From NCBI GenBank assembly GCA_033297205.1, contig MU859085.1, positions 1 through 64,000 on the forward strand: 64,000 bases of DNA, written 5' to 3'. Positions 58,901-64,000 of this stretch are shown piece after piece. Each line of letters begins with the position of its first letter. Within the stretch, counting starts at the first letter, position 1. The notes beneath the pieces were generated by a model that was not told the DNA's origin, made no database searches, and saw only the letters and a list, made by a program, of their open reading frames with translations. The translations under genes and the position numbers were made by a program. The DNA is from Pseudoneurospora amorphoporcata. Its lineage: Eukaryota > Ascomycota > Sordariomycetes > Sordariales > Sordariaceae.

Positions 58901-60115
58901 CGAAAGGATAAGGTCCTGGTGGGGGTGGAAAAGACAGCCGCTGGCGTTCTGGAAATGGCCGCGGCAGGTATCGACTTCCCACTATGGTTGGTTGAGTCAG
59001 TCAGCAGGTTGGTATCAGATGCACAATGTCCTGAAAACACGTACAGCCTTGGTCTCGCTCATGCGCCACAACTTGATAAGACGGTCGTCACCGGCGGACA
59101 CGATCAGGGGCATGGTGGGGTGGAAGGCGACCCAGTTTACACCGCGGTCGTGGCCCTCGAGAACGAACTTGACAACGGCGTCGGTGTTGCCGAACATATC
59201 GGTCTGGTTGGCATTGGCGCGGGCAACTTGGTCCTCGAAGGACATGGACGTGGGCGCGGAGTGCTTCTTGCGCAGGCCGGAGACTGTGATAACGCAATAT
59301 GGTCAGCCATCCATGAATTCCGTAGATATCCCTCCCATGTTTTCGTCTCGGGCACCACGTACTATCCCAAACACGGACGGTCTGATCGAGGGAGGCGGAA
59401 ACGATGAGGTCCTCCTTGGGGTGGAATTGGGCGCACATGACGTAGTGGTTGTGGCCCGTCATTGTGCAGAGCAGAGAGCGGTTCTGCCAGTTCCATATCC
59501 GGATCGTCTGGTCGTCACTAGCACTGACAATCCAAGGGAGCTCATGGTGGAAGAAAACGGTACGAATGTAGTCCAAGTGGCCGTTGAGGGTAAAGAGGCA
59601 GCGCCGAGTCTGGAGGGACCAGACCTTGATCTTGTAGTCGTCACCGCCAGATACGAAGAGAGGCTGTGGGGGACATGTGTAAGCTAGCGTCGATATCTCG
59701 AGTTGGCGCATCGAGGCAACAGGGAGCTCACCTGTGTCTTGTGGAAGTCGACACCTCTGACGGGGCCATCGTGCTCTTCGAATCGGTCAATCAGGGTACC
59801 CATGCGGTAGTCCCATAGCTGAATGGTGGAGGAGTGGAGGGAGACGAGAATCCATGGTCTGGAGGCAGGGCCGTGTTAGTTTCGCGTGGGCTTCTTGATG
59901 ATTGTTGACATGTAGACTCAAGTGGCGGGGGAGCTTCTGCTCTTTCGGGGACGGGGAGGCTGACCGTTTAGGGTGGAAGGCGATGCCCTTTGCTCGCGAT
60001 GACTTGGACTCGAACTGCGCGCACAGGGGTTAAGACGTTAGACAAGCTCGAGCTGGAGGCACATGGAGGGTGGACGACGACGTACTTTGGTGAGCATTCC
60101 CGAGGGGGCCTGCAT
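55992..60115 (-). CDS. COP1: Coatomer subunit alpha (alpha-COP)
   Basis: Alpha-COP forms the outer cage of COPI vesicles with beta'-COP and epsilon-COP and binds dilysine signals for Golgi-to-ER retrieval. Seven exons, complement of 60086-60115, 59965-60014, 59732-59858, 59363-59663, 59045-59283, 56300-58981 and 55992-56234, give 1223 residues, the usual length. The first exon encodes only MQAPSGMLTK. The N-terminal WD40 propeller (about 1-300) shows PLFVSGGDDYKIKVWS, IVSASDDQTIRIWNW, LIVSASLDQTVRVWD and LILSAGEDKTIRVWDL; exon borders fall between repeats. A second propeller and an alpha-solenoid follow, and the C-terminal domain with epsilon-COP contacts closes the protein (CTVCEVCEVGKHGSGLKLFA). 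All junctions are GT...AG with matching phases. Certain. Confidence 0.96.
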
Positions 60116-61093
60116 CTTGCCAGTGGCTTTAAGGGGAGCGCAGTCTAAGCTCCCGGCATCAACGTGGAAAGGGTGGATTAAGTATTTAAGGGAAGAGGGG
60201 ATGAATTAAGACGCGATCAGGCGAGCGCCGTCAAATCGCACAATAGTATAGATGGGAATTGCCGTTCGGGGGGGTGAGGAGGGGTGGCGGCGTGGTTGTT
60301 TGGGCGTGGGAGGGATTGGGGAATCGAGGTAGAGTGCACAAGTCGTGCTCCGTGTCGTCGGAAGGTCCACGAGATGCCACTCATCAATGGAGAGAGCTGT
60401 TTGGAAGGCGACGGTCTCAGGCGGCGGCTTCAATTCCACTACCTCGTTCAGTGCGGGCGGGTGCTGCAGCTGCCACTCACAGCACCTGCCCACTGCAGTC
60501 GGGGCTACTGGCGTGGCTTCAGCACCAAGTTGTGCACCGCCACGTTATAAACACTCAGGATCCGCAATTCAGGGGCTACTTGATGCGTAAGCCTCATTGA
60601 AGGGGCCCAACTCAAGGGTCTCACTAGCCACATTTCAATGTGTGAATACCTACCTTAGTTAGCGGCCAGACGCTAGACCGAACTGGGAGAGCTGTGTTGG
60701 TTGTCTCACTGCAGCAGCGAGGTGTTCATTGACATTCAACATCACAGCTTTCTACTTTATATAACACCACCCAGCTTGTGAAGCTATTCTCAAATTTTCA
60801 CAACTCGATATACCCGGTACATTTACAGATTTTCCGAGGTCGTTGAGGACCCGCTAGTGTCATTTTTGTTTGAATCGGTGACATCACAGCTGTTCTTACT
60901 TGTCCCCTTTTGTTCCGCTCTCTTTACGACACCAACACCAAGTTCGAGCTGTGCCGTTTGACGTTGGTGACATCCAACGTGGCACCTTTTCTCATCCCAC
61001 CCATGGTTGTAATCTGAGCAGGCAGCCTTCCAATCGACCAATATCTTACACTTCAACTTCTCACCATAAAACCGCTGCCTGGTCCGGACAACC
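60116..61093. other. Divergent promoter region, coatomer alpha / UGGT
   Basis: About 980 bp between two secretory-pathway genes. A TATA-like TTTATATAACACC lies at 60755-60767. No gene seen. Confidence 0.55.
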
Positions 61094-64000
61094 ATGATCC
61101 GTCTCTCCCAGCTACCGTGGGGTCTCGCGGCAGTCATTGTCACAGCGACATGGCTTCCCTCATACCATGTTGCGGCTTCTTCGTCTGTAGACGTCGCTCT
61201 CAAGGCCGCGTTTCCATCGCCTCCTTATCTGGTAGAGCTTCTGTAAGCCCCCGTCCTTCCTCCTTCACCCATACTGGCCAAGTCTCACATCCGAATCCAG
61301 TGAAACCGCTGCTTCCGAGAATCCGACTGCCTATTTCCCTTTGCTGAACCGCATTGCCAAGGGTGATTTTGTCCAGGCCAAGTCCGACAAAGAGCTCTAC
61401 GAAAAGTTCCTCCAGGTTCTTCAAGAAGATGGGCATGTGAACCCTGAGGCACTGTCGACCTTCAAGTTGGCTCTTTCACTGCGATCCGCCGCGCCCCGTG
61501 TCGAGGCCCATTATCAGTACTATACCACTGCTGTTGAGCCATCTGTAGTGGCCGACCAGGATGGATGTGATTTGTGGTTTCTCTACAACGGAAAGCAATA
61601 CTGCAAGGCCAGCCTAGAAGCTTCATATGGCGACGTCGACAGCAACTCCCAAGAGCGTACCTTGCCCTTTGACAGAAAATTCGGTAGCGGACCTCAGGAA
61701 ATCGTGCTCTATGCCGACATCACCTCCCCTGCTTTTGGGAAATACCATGAGGCTGCCATGGAACTTGCCAGAAAGGGAGAGGCTTCGTATCGGCTGCGTT
61801 ACAAGAGAAGCCTGGGACAATCGCATGACGCGCTCTCTGTCAACGGATACGGCGTTGAGCTTACGCTGAAGAGGACAGACTACATTGTCATCGACGACAG
61901 GGATACAGGTGCTGGCAAGGCAACCGGACATGACTCCCAAAAAACCATCGAATCTGATTCCGAACTTGTCCTGGACGAAGAGGAAGAGGTTGCAGACATC
62001 AAGCCCCTTGAAAAGTCTGAGCTTTCACCCCTTGCGGCCAAGGCAGCGTCCTTCATTATGCAAAGCGACTCGCCGTTCCATACCTTGCTCAAGCTTACGC
62101 AGGACTTCCCCAAATACTCAACCAAGCTTGGAAAGCACAACGTGTCCAAGGGGTTTTTGGCCGAACACGAGTACAACAGGCAGCTGCTGGTGTCCACAGG
62201 CGCCAACGTTCTATGGATGAACGGTGTCCAGTTGGTTGACAGACAGGTCCAGCCCTTCGGGCTTGTAGACATGCTTCGCCGAGAACGCAAGCTCATCAAC
62301 GGTGCCCTGGACCTGGGACTGACTGGCCAGCAAGCCCTTTCCCTTCTGGGTCATGACGAGGTTGCCGCCGCAAAAGCCACCGAGGAAGAGCCTCGCCGGT
62401 TCGACTGGCGGGACGAGTCCGAGGGAGGTCATGTCATCATCTGGCTGAACAACATTGAAAAGGACAAGCGTTACGCCGAGTATGCTCCTTCGGTCTGGGC
62501 CTTGATCCAGCACTATGGACAAGGATTGCCCCAAGTTCGCAAAGACCTCTTCAACCTTGTTGTTCCTGTGGACTTCACTAAAGCCGAGGATGTTGCACTG
62601 GTCACCAGGCAGCTCCTTGCTTTTATGAAGCGAGGCATTCCCGTCCGGTTTGGCCTTGTTCCCTTGACTCCCACAGGCGAGGCCATTGAACAGGCCAAGG
62701 TCCTGTACCATCTTCTTAACACGTATGGCTTGGCTGCCATGTCTACCTACCTGGATAAGTCTCTCGAAGCCTCTAGTACAGATAAGCCAAATGTGGACAT
62801 CTTCAGCCTGGCCATCAAGGATCGCGAGGTTCGGCCAGAGCGTGAGGCCCTAGCATTCAAAGACATCTTTACCTCGGAGGATTTGGAGAAACAAGTCCAC
62901 CGCGCTAAGCACTGGTGCGAACGTCTCAGGGCCGACACTGAAATCCCTCCTGCCTTCATCAACGGCTTCGCCATTCCCCGCGAGGAGGATTGGCTCCGGA
63001 ATATGAACCACAAGCTTATGGTGGACCTCCAATTGCTGCAACAGGCCGTTTATTATAACAAGGTCAACGATCACACTGATGTCCCTGGCTTTTTCCTGGA
63101 GAGCGCCATTGCTCGTCGCAATATATTTATCTACCCCGAAGATCCCAGCGCCATCAAGGTACTGAACGTCAATAAGGTGTACAGCGAGCACCAAAATCTG
63201 TTCAGCAAGGTGCCTGTGGCTGAAGCCGATGAAAGTGCTCCCAAGGAAGACTGGGCAGTGCTTATGGTTGTCACGGACCTCGATAGCGTTGAGGGCCAGA
63301 AGCTCTTTTACTATGCGCTGCGTTTCCGCCAGGAACATCAGGGAGTTCGGCTTGATATCATTCATAACCCGGCTGACCTGACTAACTCGCCTTCTGTTAT
63401 GAGCCAGCGCGTCAAGGCCAAGGAGGGAAGTCTTTTGGCGGTTACCCGCCTCGTCGAGCTTGAAACCATCCTCGAGGAGGGCAAGCCTGAGGCGGACCAC
63501 GGTTTTGACGCTGACCTTGCCACCTTCCTTTCCAGCTTCAACTTGAAGTCCGGAGACAATATGCTCATCCTCAATGGCCGTATCGTTGGCCCTATCGCAT
63601 CAGCCAATGACTTCGTCAAGGAAGACTTTGCCGAGTTCCTTAAAACCGAACGTGCGAACCGCATCCTTCCTGTTTACAAGGCAATTGACGATCTTGGACT
63701 GAGTGATAAGGTCTCTGGACCCTTGGCTGCTGCCAAGCTGACCTCGGTCACAGCTCTCTCGGGCATCTCGGATACTCCGCAGGGCATCTTTGACTCCGCC
63801 ACGCCCATCAGGACAACAGCTTATAACAAATGGAACACAACATACACCTCCTTCGAGGTTGGCAATCCCGAAACCGCCACGATTTTCTTTGTCGCGGCCA
63901 TCAACCCTGCCAGTGAGATGGGCCAGAAGTGGGCTCCCATCCTTAGGGTCCTTTCAGAACTCGAGGGTGTCCACCTCCAAGTATTCCTCAACCCGCAGAC
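61094..64000 (+). CDS. UDP-glucose:glycoprotein glucosyltransferase (UGGT), 3' end outside the window
   Basis: This ER-lumen folding sensor adds glucose back to N-glycans of misfolded glycoproteins, so that calnexin retains them. Two exons are seen: 61094-61242 and 61301 to the window end (frame open, at least 949 residues; full-length UGGT is about 1500). The N-terminus is a signal peptide (LPWGLAAVIVTATWLPSYHV). The intron (GTAAGC...CCAG) joins VELL to ETAASENPTAYFPLLNRIA, a conserved UGGT start. The seen part covers the thioredoxin-like folding-sensor domains, with GFLAEHEYNRQLL, NGVQLVDRQVQPFGLVDMLR, IIWLNNIEKD and TDLDSVEGQKL. The C-terminal GT24 catalytic domain lies beyond the window. 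Divergent from coatomer alpha. Confidence 0.93.

Noticed and set aside
58049..59407. 452-codon plus-strand open frame inside coatomer alpha
   Set aside because: Antisense shadow of the WD40 exons; it also runs across real introns.

Overview
The window comes from a filamentous ascomycete, almost certainly Neurospora or a close Sordariaceae relative. Three things point there: intron-containing nuclear genes with short (about 50-100 nt) GT-AG introns, a full white collar-1 (wc-1) photoreceptor gene, and an AT-rich block of repeats whose mutations are mostly C-to-T/G-to-A, the mark of repeat-induced point mutation (RIP). wc-1 lies on linkage group VII in N. crassa; that this is the same region is an inference.

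Positions 1-4496 are a nest of dead transposable elements: a RIP-riddled Ty3/gypsy integrase remnant (95-790), a long inverted repeat (795-1904 against 3842-4496, with a partial third copy at 1-94), a 441-bp insertion inside its left arm, and short solo-LTR-like elements. Two of these keep perfect 5-bp target duplications (2705-2939 and 3480-3697). The second is hardly mutated and looks younger than the RIP around it.

From about 6 kb on the window is ordinary gene-rich DNA. In order: formamidase (-), UsgS-like membrane protein (-), INP1 peroxisome inheritance (+), SDS23 CBS-domain protein (-), importin beta-3/Kap121 (+), a 6-kb gene-poor stretch carrying a mariner-type MITE, wc-1 (+), OTU1 deubiquitinase (-), RSC1-type bromodomain/BAH chromatin protein (+), NYN-domain protein (+), mitochondrial carrier (+), SKT5-type chitin synthase activator (-), proteasome subunit Rpn12 (+), coatomer alpha (-), and UDP-glucose:glycoprotein glucosyltransferase (+, cut by the window end). 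These are mostly housekeeping genes and do not form a pathway cluster. Several share functional themes: protein quality control and ER/Golgi traffic (OTU1, Rpn12, coatomer alpha, UGGT), chromatin and light-regulated transcription (wc-1, RSC1), and peroxisome or mitochondrial function (INP1, carrier).

The most interesting observations are these. The reading frame of wc-1 stays open for 123 Gln-rich codons beyond its single TAG stop and ends in three stops in a row. A four-codon upstream ORF overlaps the wc-1 start as ATGA. The SKT5 farnesylation box appears to be completed by a 12-nt last exon. Three perfect hairpins lie back to back in the NYN-gene 3' region. Gene models were spliced by eye; phases were checked by arithmetic, but no RNA evidence was available.
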